A DNA stretch of 64,000 nucleotides from Corbicula japonica. Lineage: Eukaryota; Mollusca; Bivalvia; Venerida; Cyrenidae. The notes below the pieces were generated by a model. It was not told where the DNA came from, ran no database searches, and saw nothing but the letters and a program-made list of their open reading frames with translations. The DNA lies in assembly GCA_038501625.1 (NCBI GenBank), contig JAZAYU010000010.1, positions 10,310,604 to 10,374,603 of the forward strand, written 5' to 3'. How positions within the stretch are numbered: position 1 is the stretch's first letter; the number at the start of each line of letters is the position of its first letter. The translations under genes were made by a program, and so were the position numbers. Positions 50,465 through 61,800 of this stretch are shown here, one piece after another.

Positions 50465-51299
50465 GGATATTTTGAGCATTCCAAGACATTCCCACGCACC
50501 CAGAATATCGGTTTGTGGAGGCGTATTTAAGTATTGTATGATTTGTTTGTCTGTCTGTCTGTTAGTCTGTATCTGAATGTCTTTCTATCTGTCTATCTGC
50601 ATTATATCCCGTGCAGTTGGCAAGTTACTAAAAATACCCCCGCCGAATAATGAATGGACTTGCTCCGATTCAAAGAGCGGCGAGTCTATGACACAAATTT
50701 AGAAGGTGGACGGGTTAACAATGACAACAGCAGATTGTAATGATTTCAACTGCTCATTCTTTAAAAAGAGAAAGAGAAGAATTTGCATTTTGGTGTGTAA
50801 ATTGCAAAAGAAGAATTACGTGAGCGAACATAATGGGTTTGCAACTTAAAATGCGGCCTTATCAGTTCACTTTTGACATTATCAATGTGAAAAATCAGTG
50901 AGTTGAAAAAGATCACCATAAAAAGAATAGCCGTGAAACCGTATCTTAAGATCTTTAATTTTTCATCAAAAAGGCATTCTAAAAAATCTCATTTTTTATG
51001 GTAGGTGTTTATGACACCATCAAAAATCAGGTGTTAATTTTTTTAAAGTTTTGTCAACCGTCCATCTTTAATATGAATCATGGCGTTTTAATGTACATTA
51101 TTCAATAGATAAATCAAACCAAAACTTTTTTTCAGATTTTATTTTGTGAATAAAGGATCACGTGGTATTGCATGTTCATATATAGCGCGTAACAAATAGA
51201 ATTTATGAGGCTGAAACATATTTAAAAGTCTATTTTGTTCGTACTCACATATTCCTTATCTTAATGTTCATATTTAAACTTCGATTTATGTCTGAATTA
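50465..51299. other. No gene; CTGT/CTAT-rich stretch at 50548-50600
   Basis: TGTCTGTCTGTCTGTTAGTC-type microsatellite; otherwise nothing. Confidence 0.5.
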
Positions 51300-51305
51300 T
51301 TTATT
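51300..51305 (-). other. Candidate poly(A) signal for the downstream exons
   Basis: AATAAA on the minus strand about 230 nt after the TAA of the 89-residue ORF, next to a reduced family A element. Confidence 0.35.
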
Positions 51306-51308
51306 TTC

Positions 51309-51360
51309 AACCATTTACTCAGTGGGATATAGTTGTTACGATATGGAGTAAAGGGTTAAC
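51309..51360. repeat. Family A reduced to its two ends
   Basis: AACCATTTACTCAGTGGGAT facing GATATGGAGTAAAGGGTTAA with almost no interior. Confidence 0.65.
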
Positions 51361-51536
51361 GTGTGTATCACATGCCGCATTCTTCGTACAAATGTTGGTA
51401 AAATTTCCAGGAAAAATCAATCCGAACACTCGAATTTGTCAATGTTAAAAGCACAAAGCTTCTGTCCAACATACTCAAAGTACAATGTCAAAATAAGCCA
51501 CCCATCAAAACAGTTCCGGTATACCGAAGAATCACA

Positions 51537-52151
51537 TTATGCACTGTTCTTATATTTAACACAACATGTCTTCACAGGAGCCCTTTGCTCGTCTTCAACT
51601 TCCGGAAGCATCTGACATGCGCGCCGAACGCCGAGTATGTCAATACCGTCTGTCCAGGGACTCAAGCGTCTTCTGAAATAAAGAAATAAATCTTGTTTAA
51701 ATAAAATGCAACACATTTGATATTATGTGTAAAATAAATAGTTTCTTTTCAAAATTGAACACATTATTACAGACGTTTTGCTCTTTTCAAGAAATGTATA
51801 ATTAATGTTTCTAAAGTTAAAGTTAATGATAAAAAGGCAGTTTATATCACGGTCGTTAAGGAAACTGTTTGAAATGATAATTACCTCTTTTAAAGTTCGT
51901 TTAGAATACAAGCTCATTAGCATTGAGAAAATGCATAAAGGGTTCGTTTAAATCACTTTTTACATCATAAGGCCCAGTTTTACTGAACCCCAGCTTGATG
52001 GTATTTAATGCACGTACCTTCCAATCGCAAGCCAGCCAGAAGAGTAAAGTGAACGCATTGAAACCTGTGACCCAAAGATCTTATGCTTGCTACTCTGTTG
52101 GAAGACGACCACTGTAGCTAAGAACTTCTGGAGCCGGTCAAACTTTTTCAT
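51537..52151 (-). CDS. Candidate two-exon small ORF (89 aa), unrecognised
   Basis: Two minus-strand exons downstream of the meteorin-like stop. The first, 52167-52018, has acceptor TTTTATCCAG and donor GGAAG|GTACGTG. The second begins at 51672 after a strong acceptor (CTTTATTTCAG). The ORF begins ATG (52151) with MKKFDRLQKF, has an in-frame TAG just before it, crosses the junction in phase 2 and ends TAA at 51539-51537; the second half carries SPWTDGIDILGVRRACQMLP. I do not recognise the protein. An upstream donor (CAAT|GTAAGTT at 52378) could link these exons to meteorin exon 4, making them spliced 3' UTR. Splice signals are good; protein coding is uncertain. Confidence 0.4.
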
Positions 52152-52219
52152 CTCTGGCTAAGAATCTCTGGATAAAACAATGAGACACAATGAACATTTG
52201 TTTTATTTTTTCTAAATTC

Positions 52220-52225
52220 TTTATT
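52220..52225 (-). other. Candidate poly(A) signal for the meteorin-like gene
   Basis: AATAAA on the minus strand, about 320 nt after the TGA. It lies inside a possible downstream intron (52168-52377), so its use and that intron's splicing would be mutually exclusive. A second AATAAA-like string lies at 52202-52207. Confidence 0.45.
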
Positions 52226-52310
52226 ACTGAAAGTACTGGGTATAAAACTGTATATTTTCATTAAAAGTATGTTGTTGCTGTTGTTTGTATGCTGAATTAT
52301 TAGTATAATT

Positions 52311-52366
52311 CTTAGTATTATTTTATTATTATTATTATTATTATTTATTCAATTATTATTATTAAA
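52311..52366 (+). repeat. ATT/TTA microsatellite
   Basis: Runs of TTA repeated with minor interruptions, inside the candidate downstream intron. Confidence 0.85.
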
Positions 52367-52544
52367 TTTCAACTTACATTGTCCTTTTCCTTGAAGTTTT
52401 TCTGGACATGTTATGGCTACTTTGACTGGCTTCATTTGCTCCTCCCTAACCGAGTGATGTGCACACTCTCTCCTCCACTTATGACATCACTTCCGGTTAC
52501 CCGATGGTTGAGGTAGATCACGTGACTAGTGTTTCTAGTCTTTT

Positions 52545-52855
52545 TCAATCTCTGGAACACTCCATCCGCCCTTCCAGCTCAGCTCTATTAACGATCGACT
52601 CCCACTCGTGAAGGTAGGGGGCGCATCCCATCGTCAATTGTCCGAGTCGGACTCTTCCGGTCATAAGAAATAGTCCGTTGCCCTTGACAACGCCACACTT
52701 CCGGGGAGCCAGAATGATTCCCTGTAAAGCAGCGTCTCTACGCGGTCTCGTGAAGTGTAAACCAGTCTGGCGGATGATCTGAGAAACGTGAACATCAATC
52801 TTCGTCTTTTCGATTTCTTCCATGTGCACTACAGACTCCATGCTTCCAACGACAA
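52545..52855 (-). CDS. Meteorin-like gene, coding exon 4 (C-terminal NTR-like half and stop)
   Basis: The acceptor is TATTTCCAG|TTGTCG. It encodes residues 198-300 and ends CSRD, TGA at 52547-52545. The LRCGV/GxxLF/LGCAP pattern of meteorins is seen as RKCGVVKGNGLFLMTG followed by MGCAPY. The last cysteine lies four residues from the end, as expected for the family. Confidence 0.92.
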
Positions 52856-55800
52856 CTGGAAATATAAAATAATATATATGTTGACAGTTTTCACAAAATT
52901 ATTGGTTCGACAGTTGTTCGAGACCATACTGATACACCGCAGAATTCGGGTTTTTTCACATGGACGATTTCAAATACATCTACTGAATTTTAACAAGTTT
53001 CACCATATTTTCTTGTAGCAAATTCTTGATTGTTTTAAAGTTATCTTTGATCCTTTATTTTGACATAGATCTATTTCACTAGAATCAGTTACTAGGAAGA
53101 TTTTTCAGGGGTCGGAAATCCCCCTCACCCGTTGTCAATCAAATTGTTCATTCAAAGTATCGAAGATCGAGAATATTCATAAAAATTTCGGTAATTTTAA
53201 CATACTTGTGATTCATGCTTTTAAAAACGGTGTCGTGAGAACTAATTACTGTAAATGTAACATGCTCACAAACACAAGAAACCTTCAAATAAAGAGACAC
53301 TGAACTAAAACGTAAGTGTTTTCATTCTTGGTGGAAAGAAAAGAACTATTCATAGAGCGCCATTCGTCCTATTCACGGCTGGTTTTAATCTCGGAAAGAA
53401 TTCGACGCTTTAAGAAATACAAATCCTATTTTGAAGTATATGCGTATGTACTTAAACATGGAAAAGGGGTTCTGTTAAAGAACATGTTCGCATTTATTTA
53501 AAATTTCAAATCCTTTAGCAAGATTAATAAGTCTTAGCATTTTACGATCCAGTGCCAGTGGTTAGTAATGCATAAACCCGTTTGAAGTGGTTAGATCATC
53601 ACTTCGATAATGCTTGTACTTATATCCCAATCTATATTAATCACCCCATGTTAGCTGCTATACTATTCGTATGTTTTGAACATTTATCCACCAGTTAAAC
53701 TAAAATTTTGACTAAAAGATATGTTTTCGTTTCGTTCACAATTTCAAACTTATGAATAAGTATAAAGTGGCACCAAAAGGGCCGCGAGTGTTCTTAGCTG
53801 TTTGAAATTTTAAGGCTTCTTGACAAGCGAAACTATTGATACAGTAGCGACCAATCAGCCTAATATGTTACCCCTTATCTATTACACAGAATCAATGTAT
53901 TCGCAGTATAAATCGAATTCACCCGTTGCTCGCTGAATTCATTTGAATTTAACGAAATCACCTATCAATCATTTTTGAACCAGTCCATTTATACAGTTTT
54001 TAGCAGTTTATTTAACAACAATTTAACAAATTATACCCATTCTGATTCTAAACTTTATATATCCGCTCCCTGGCAACGATATTTTAATGTCAAAGTCAAA
54101 GAATTTATTAGCATATTCAAAATGAACATTGCTAAATAACATACATAACATAATGTATGGCATGTCGTGGAAATAAATACATGACAAGAATGAAAGAAAA
54201 AAACACACAAAACAACACAATATGGGAAAACAAACAAACAGAAATGTAAGGTAAACTATAAGATGTATTTTGTTATTGTAACATTATAATATTATTATCG
54301 GAGAAAAGTGTGTGTAATAAAGTGGGAAAGGAAAATCTTTAGGTTTCAGTAAAATTCAATTATGTTATGTATGTTATTTAGCAATGTTCATTTTGAATAT
54401 GCTAATAAATTCTTTGATATTTTAATGATTTATCTCTTATTCACCGCCTGGTGAAAACCATGAATACAATATTATTAAATAATACAAACTAAGCATAAAC
54501 ACCCACCAAAATCACTTGAGCAGTAAGCTTTCAAAATCTCATCTTCGCTGCATGGACGACATTCTGCAAATAAATCAAATGTAAGTAATGAGTTACGCCA
54601 TAACACACACAATATAAGTAATTTAGTTCAGGAGCAGGTGCAGTCAGATGTTGAAATTTTACGTCCTATATATCCTTTTACGCCTCACATAATATATTAT
54701 ATGCCTTTTCTGGGTGTGAAGTTTTATGCCTTTTATGGGTGTGAAGTTTCATCCTTTTATGGTGTCAAATAAGAGTAGATCTGATTTAAATTATGCCTTA
54801 AACTTCAAAGTAACGTCAACTATAGCTAAATTTAGGAAACTTTGTTTTCGAATTTGTACAATAAATCAATAAAAAGGTATTGTCGCAAAATCGGAACGAA
54901 AAGGTTCAATGTGGTATCCAAAAGAAGCAGATAAAACCTTTTTTGCTTTCACTTCTCGAAGTATTAATAAGCCAATATATCAAATCTACGCTATTCCTAA
55001 TATCGCCGAGATAAGTTTTAACATTCGTGACAAATTCCCAGTATCGCCGACACAAGTTGTAACATTCGTGACAAATTAAGGTCGTAATCCAAAATATTAC
55101 TACAATCTAGCTTAAATTATCGCACTGGGTGGGTCTCGCGTCATAAATATTTATTGCAAGTGTTTTAATAAGATAGGTGATCTTTATATCTTTATCGCCC
55201 ATATTGTACAATACCCGTTTTAAAGTTGCCCTCCGGATTTAAGGTTAATGGATTTGTTAAAATTACTTGCACAATACATCACCTTGCTTCGTATAACTGT
55301 CGAAATGAAACCATATCTAACGTTAAAATCTATCATAATAGGCCATTAACTGTACGGTAACATTTAAATGCCAAAAACCGTATACAAAACGTAATACACG
55401 TTGATGATATTACGAGGGTGACGTCACCCTACAATAGCGTTGTTATTCGCACATTTTCATAAAATTTCAGTGTTGATATATAGTACATAAGACATTAACA
55501 GCAAATTCCAAATCTCATATTCTGATTACGCATACGATTAATAATGTTACAGCAAGACCGTTGTTTAGGACGAGTTATGGCCCTTTACGATAATTTTTAA
55601 AATTGTGCTTGCGTTACTTGACCTTTGATCAATCCTGGGTTTTACAATTAAGACCCAGATCAGTCGGAGTAATTTTTACAATGCCCGTTTGTCTGTCATC
55701 ATAGACACCGGAAGCATCCTAAAATGTTTACAGTGCTCAAAACAAAAGATTGGATTGGTCAATGAACAAAACAAAATGACTTTCACGAAAGCTTGTAGAT

Positions 55801-58800
55801 TCAAAATCGTCCAGTACATGTAGTTGCAGGTGTTGCTTTGCTTCCATACTCCAAATCTTATGACTAATATAATGCTGTGTTAGCACAAATCGTACAGGAA
55901 TTGCTCATCAATGATCCTGAGTCACTTCTTTCGCGTATTTGGTTGGTATGTACAAATAAAATTTATGTTTTTGAATTGCAATCAAAACAGTTAACGGCAG
56001 CTGTTTGATTTTAATGCAAAACTCTTTTCAAGTAACTTAGACATATAACTTGTCTGCCACTTCAGGCATGGGGGATTTCGGCCAAAAGTAGTTGGATATT
56101 ATCCTGTAACTATCCTAAGGTTGCCCAAACGAACCCCTTTTCTGGAAACCTGCAGTTGTTTAAGAAAGTTTATTTTCCGGATCATCTTTATAAGTTTACT
56201 CGGCGGATACAGTATTAAACGTGCGGTCTATTGTTTGCCACTTGTTTACTAGCGGTGTGGTGTTTCATCCCCATCTATATGTTGCCTGTTTACGAAACTT
56301 CATTTGCTTGAGCGATTTTAGTGAACAGTTTATGAAGCATCATTGAAACTGAAAACGAGCCATGGTATCCAGAGTGAATGAAAGCAGATATCGAAACAGT
56401 ATACTTTACAATGACAAAACTAGCTCATTAAATCTAAATAAGTGATTCACTTTTAGGCTCAGCTGTCACATTGAACTTTCCTGAGGTAAGCAAGTGTCAA
56501 AAACAAATCTGCGTTCATTTCAATGGAAGTTAATGTTTCGTCGTTTCGATGATATGGAATGGGTAAACAGAAAAGACCGAGAAACGGTTCCCAGGATCGT
56601 AATACTAAAACTGAAGAGCAGTCTCAAATCTAGAGCATCTGACAGGTTTAACTAAAGATGTGTCGTCAGCCAATCAGATGCTTGAGAATTTAGACTGGTT
56701 CTAAATCTCAGTTTTATTATCTTGGGCCCGGTTTGCGGTGGTGAAGGAATTTTAATAACTTTGGTTAGATCACGTTTTCCTTTTACGCAATAAAAGCTTT
56801 GACCGTATTTGACTAAATCTTGCACTTTAAACGGTGTTTATGCCAGCCCCATGTCTTGGCTGATTTTTAGCAAAGCATATACGTAACTGCAGAAATCGTG
56901 AAAAAAAAAGAAGAATTCCGATGTTATATTTGGAATAGTTTCATATCTAAGGACAAGATACCATTTCTATATGACAGTTGTATAATATACCACGTAGTTT
57001 TTTTTTAACTAGAATACTAATTATGCCTAGACACTTCATAAAAACGTTTAAAATCATCAAGTGAATAGTAGACAGATATTTGAAAAGTTTTTTTTTTCAT
57101 ATTTAATGTTTTATGTACCTGCTTGCATCCTTAAACATTGCAAAAGGAAGTTGAGGGTTATATAAGCGGAGCATGTAAGAGACAAATTTAAAGCGCATTT
57201 AAATGTATTTATCAGCATCAAATTACCGCCAAACCTTATGTCAGTCTTTTGTTAACTTCAAAAACTATCTTTTTAGAATTAATGTCCTGTTTCTTACTGA
57301 CGTACCCTTCATGAATGAGAACAGGGATGGGACGGAAATATAGTTTTCATCTCTGTCAGATATTTTCAAATGGTAGAATAGATCCGGATGTTCAGAAATA
57401 CTTAAATTTCCTCAATGAAATAACATACAGCACGAGTTTTTTTTTTATTTTTTTATTTTACGACATCGACAATTTATGGCCGTCGTGATTTTACAACATT
57501 GATAGATGGCGCTGTAGCGTTTCGAAGAAGCTGTGCTTAACGACCTACCATAACAGAGTTTGGAGAAGCAATTTGTGATAACAGGATACTTGATATAATA
57601 ATCTCATCTAAACTACTCGAATAATCTGAATCAAATCTCACATCCAAAAGATAAAAATTTAAACTTGTTGCCGCATGTATCAAAAGTGAATTCGATCAAT
57701 TGAACTCAAGAGTCCTCAGGTGAAAACCAATAAGGGATAATCAAATATTTATGCTTTTGAATTTATTGAAATTAAATTCTGATTCAGTGAAAGTCTGTGC
57801 CTAATCATACTTAAAATACAAATATATTAGGTACATAAATATAAGCCTGATTTCAATAAGTTGGGCATTACCTACAGAGAAAAATGCATGTAGATTTGAA
57901 AAGAAATACTGAAAGGCGTGAGTCTGCAAAACACGATTGTAATTAGAATATTCAATCTGCTTTATCGAACTTTTGAATAGAAAACGCGAAGCTGTTTTTT
58001 CATAATTACATGCATGGATCTTGTTGAGTGTAGTGTATTCTTTAGTAAGCTAATCGAACGAAAGGCAACCACGAAAATTACTACTGTCGTCAAAGTTCAA
58101 CCTCGTTCAGTTGCCACGGACAAAATATGTGGTGAAAATGCAAAAAATCGGCGCATTATGTTTCACAAAAAACCTAACTGTAAAACTAATGAGCAATATA
58201 TTTGCCTATGATAGCGGAGCATGGTTTGGCATACAATACTTCATTGTTGCAAAGTCCAGGTGCGCGTGTTACATTTGCACTGATAATTTCGCCAAAATAT
58301 AAGACGCATAGCATTTCTTTTGATCCAGGTGTGAATTAGGTATTTTTCTTCAAAAACATTTATTTTTCACAAAAGAAACATCTATTAAATTTTCATTCCG
58401 ACTGTTATTTGCTTATTCAACATGAAATTATTGTATTTTTTAAACCATATCGTTTAACGCTAAAAATGTATAATACTTTAAAAACATTATTTTTTTTTAA
58501 TTTTGGTTCTTTAGACAACTAATGAGATTATGATGGCGTGTTGGTTGCGATACCTGCAAAAATTTTTAATTTGATAAAACGAGATTTCATTGAAAACGAT
58601 ATTCTAATTGATTTCAATTGATTTTCAAACCTGCTGTCGTGATGAAACTATTGTGAAACTGTCATATGTTTATAAAGCGGGACAGAAATCCGTTTGAAAA
58701 ATATTCATAATATCAAAGGCCATCTCTTATACCGGTGAAAGATTTGATAGAATTTTAAAGCTTTTTTGAATCTTTATTCAGCAAAATAAGTGACAGCGCT

Positions 58801-61800
58801 CCTTACCTTCGATGGATGATTCGTCAGGCTGGGTACCAGTTGTTATATCATACTGAAATACGACTTTTTTCGACGCAATATCTTCGGTAACTTCCGATTC
58901 TAAATATAGAATCACTGATGTTTCGACGTCAATGCATACTTCCTTGCTCCTCCCTGTTGATTTGGACAGCGTCTGGAGGTTGTGGTCATTCATTATGAAT
59001 TGAGAACGTTGAGATGGCGATTTTGAGTTTATACTCAACTCAGCTTCTCGGGAAACTTTCATTTTTACATCTCCGGAGTCCAAGACGAAGCAAGCTCGGA
59101 AATCTTCGGTTCTTTCCGGTCGCAGCTCGAGTCGCAGAGCACCTGTTGGATTGTACCACGTGATAGATCCGTCTTTGCACGTGAGCGTGGTCAGATGAAC
59201 TCCTCGAGTTGCGTCGTTGGCACTGAAGTTTAAAAGTAAACTATATAAATTTTGGGGCAAGGAAACAGATGCGTACGACTCGATCTTACTAGCAAACACA
59301 TAAAACCATTGTCCTATTAGGTGGTCCATATAAATTACGAATGCTCTTTGTTTTGTATGGCCATGAATATTCGTTTTTTCTGTTTTGTTTTTAAAAAACA
59401 ACATACAGGGGATTTTTTAATCTTATTATAACCTTTTGTATAGTTAGGGAACATCTGCCTGTCGTGTACGATGTACCTATATCTTAACATGTCAAACTTA
59501 TTTATGGTGTCTATTTATCAAGAAGTGATCTCGAAATGTAGGAATGACAAAACAGTTTATCATTAATGCTCGAGCGGTTTTCCTCAAACTTGATTTGACG
59601 GTAGATGTCGCCCCTCTAAGGTCGCATGTCTTTTAACTAAGTACTTGGCAAACCTAACCATGCTAGTTCAACTTAAAACTCCTCGGTGACACAGTAAGTA
59701 TCATACAGGCAGATCAAATTAAATGAAAGATGAATCAATCGGAAAACTAAAGCTTAATACAAATAATAAAACACTGTGTCATCGTTTTGTTTTACTTCCA
59801 TGGACTTAAGACTACTTTAATTGATTGCGCTATCTGGATTTATTACATAAAATAATTCTTATCATGATGACTAGATTAAAACAATTAGGTACGAATTAAC
59901 AAGTAATGGTGACCCGTTTTCAGTGGACTTTTTCAGTGGACTATGTGAAACAAATCAGCAGTATTTGTTTGGAGGCGAATACGACGTGGGCTACAAAACA
60001 ACCTTTTCGATATTGGAACCAGCCATGGTGTACAACACAACCTTCTTGATATTGGACCAGAAACAATGATATGGCAGAAAAAAATGTTACATTCTTACCA
60101 TACATTAAACCCTTATATACAGTTTACCCTATAGTTTAACCCCTTTAAAAGACCATCCTGAATTTAAGACCACTCGACCATTAAGACCACCACTTTACTC
60201 TCTTATTTTACAGATTTTCACAATATTTTAACCCGAAATAAACACCAACCCACTCTTAATACCACTTTTGCCCAGTCCCAATGGCGGTCGTAATAGCATA
60301 ATTTTCACTGTATATCTTTTTAATAACAGAAATATATATTTTGACACGCTTAATTTATAGCTATGGATAGTCGCATAGCTTTATTTTCGTGCTCGGCGGA
60401 ACGGTATGCATGGCTGAAGGTTATAAAGCTGAGATTGGAAACCAGTCTCAAATCTCAAGCATCTGATTGGCTGACCAGTCGCCATTTCAGCCAATCAGAT
60501 GCTTGAGATTTGAGACTGGTTTCCATGCTCAGTTTTATAACCTTGGGCACTGATTTCATAAAACTTATCTTGCAAACATTTTTTAAATTTTCTGGGTTCG
60601 AGTTTTGATAAACAAAGGGAAAAATGTTTGTGATTTACAACACTTTATATGGAAAAATGTGTTTAAAGCCGGATAACGATCGTTTTGCAAGTAACAAAAT
60701 TTCAAAGACGTGGAGTAATTGAGATGTCAGGAGAGATAACCGTAAACACGCCCTTTTAATCGCTAAAATATCTTAATGATCTTCGAAAATCGGGTCGAAT
60801 TACTTTGGCCTCAATAGCACCGCTTTGTGTTATGGAGACAAAATAGACTGATTAAAAAGGTGCTATAACTTGCCTAACCAAAGCCTCAACAAAGTAACCC
60901 TTCAGTTTCGAGCCTCGCTCTGATAACCTCTGAGATTTTGAAAACAGATAGGTCTTTCTAATCAAGGTCCAATATTTTCGGAAGCTTTCATCCCGAGTGC
61001 ACACAGATAATTATTATTACAGTAATGCTTAGACAAATAGGCCGCGTTTTTAATCTTTAAGGAGATTTGAGAATGTAAATAAACAACGCCTGACAGAGCC
61101 GCGCGTGTGTGTAGCAGAGAGATTATGGAGTTATTATTAATTGCCACAGTGGAATTTATCGTAAATTATCACTAATATTTCTTACATAACAATTGTTGAA
61201 ATTATCATTAAATGTCACGGTGGCTTTTGAAAACGTTTGGCGAGCTCAAATAATAGCTTGATTTGAATTTCCAACCGAGATCAGCCTGGCAGTCCACGCG
61301 CATCTTTACTGCACTCTTCATGTCCCATTTTGATCTTATGTGACACGTCAGATTCATTCGTGGCACGAATGAATAATGTGGGGAGGCTGTGTCTGCTGGA
61401 TGTGGCCATTCCTGATATGCATATTTCACTTTTGTACCAAATTTAAACGCGACAAGTGTAAAAGGTGTACTCGCTAAGAGCAGATTGAGAAACGAATAGA
61501 ACGTCAACGTGATGTGCTGGACACTGACGCGCAATAGCGAACATGTGACGTTAAAAGGAATCGGTCAGATAAGTATTAAGACGTTTCCTATAAATGTCGA
61601 CCAAAAGCCACTTAACAGAACGTTTGAGTTGCGTGCGTAGAAAGTTGATAAACATAAAACCTGGACTTCAAGAATGTGCAAGGCCGACGTGTGTTTATAT
61701 TGTATATCAACACGTCAAATTGATTACAGTCCGTCACGTGACACATTCACTCAGCGCAACAAACAAACTGGATGGCAAAGTGCAAAGAAAAAATGAGGTC

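Larger units (their letters stand above)
52168..52377 (-). other. Candidate intron downstream of the meteorin stop codon
   Basis: GT at 52377-52376 (CAAT|GTAAGTT) and AG at 52169-52168 (TTTTATCCAG). It holds an ATT microsatellite and the AATAAA at 52220. If spliced, an exon junction would lie about 167 nt after the meteorin stop codon. Confidence 0.35.
54564..58806 (-). other. Meteorin-like intron 2
   Basis: 4.2 kb. It holds a partial family C element and a family B palindrome (listed separately). Near 54700 there is a short duplication of the TTTTATGGGTGTGAAGTTT type. No further exon was recognised. Confidence 0.6.

Noticed and set aside
49992..50576. 194-codon plus-strand and 154-codon minus-strand open frames
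   Set aside because: Both are produced by the 39-bp tandem repeat, whose unit length is divisible by three; flanks show no homology.
51361..51615. 84-codon plus-strand frame, and a plus-strand last-exon reading ending at TGA before AATAAA at 51676
   Set aside because: The minus-strand exon pair across the same bases has matching phases and better acceptors; the plus reading has no partner exon.
52545..52841. 98-codon ORF starting at an internal Met
   Set aside because: The exon begins at the acceptor at 52855; the Met is residue 203 of the meteorin-like protein.
58778..59404. 208-codon ORF taken as a single-exon gene
   Set aside because: Only 59222-58807 is exon; both ends run into intron, as shown by the in-frame splice sites and meteorin alignment.
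61208..61534. 108-codon minus-strand open frame in meteorin intron 1
   Set aside because: It opens on TTG with no upstream in-frame ATG before a TGA, no splice sites were convincing and no family was recognised.
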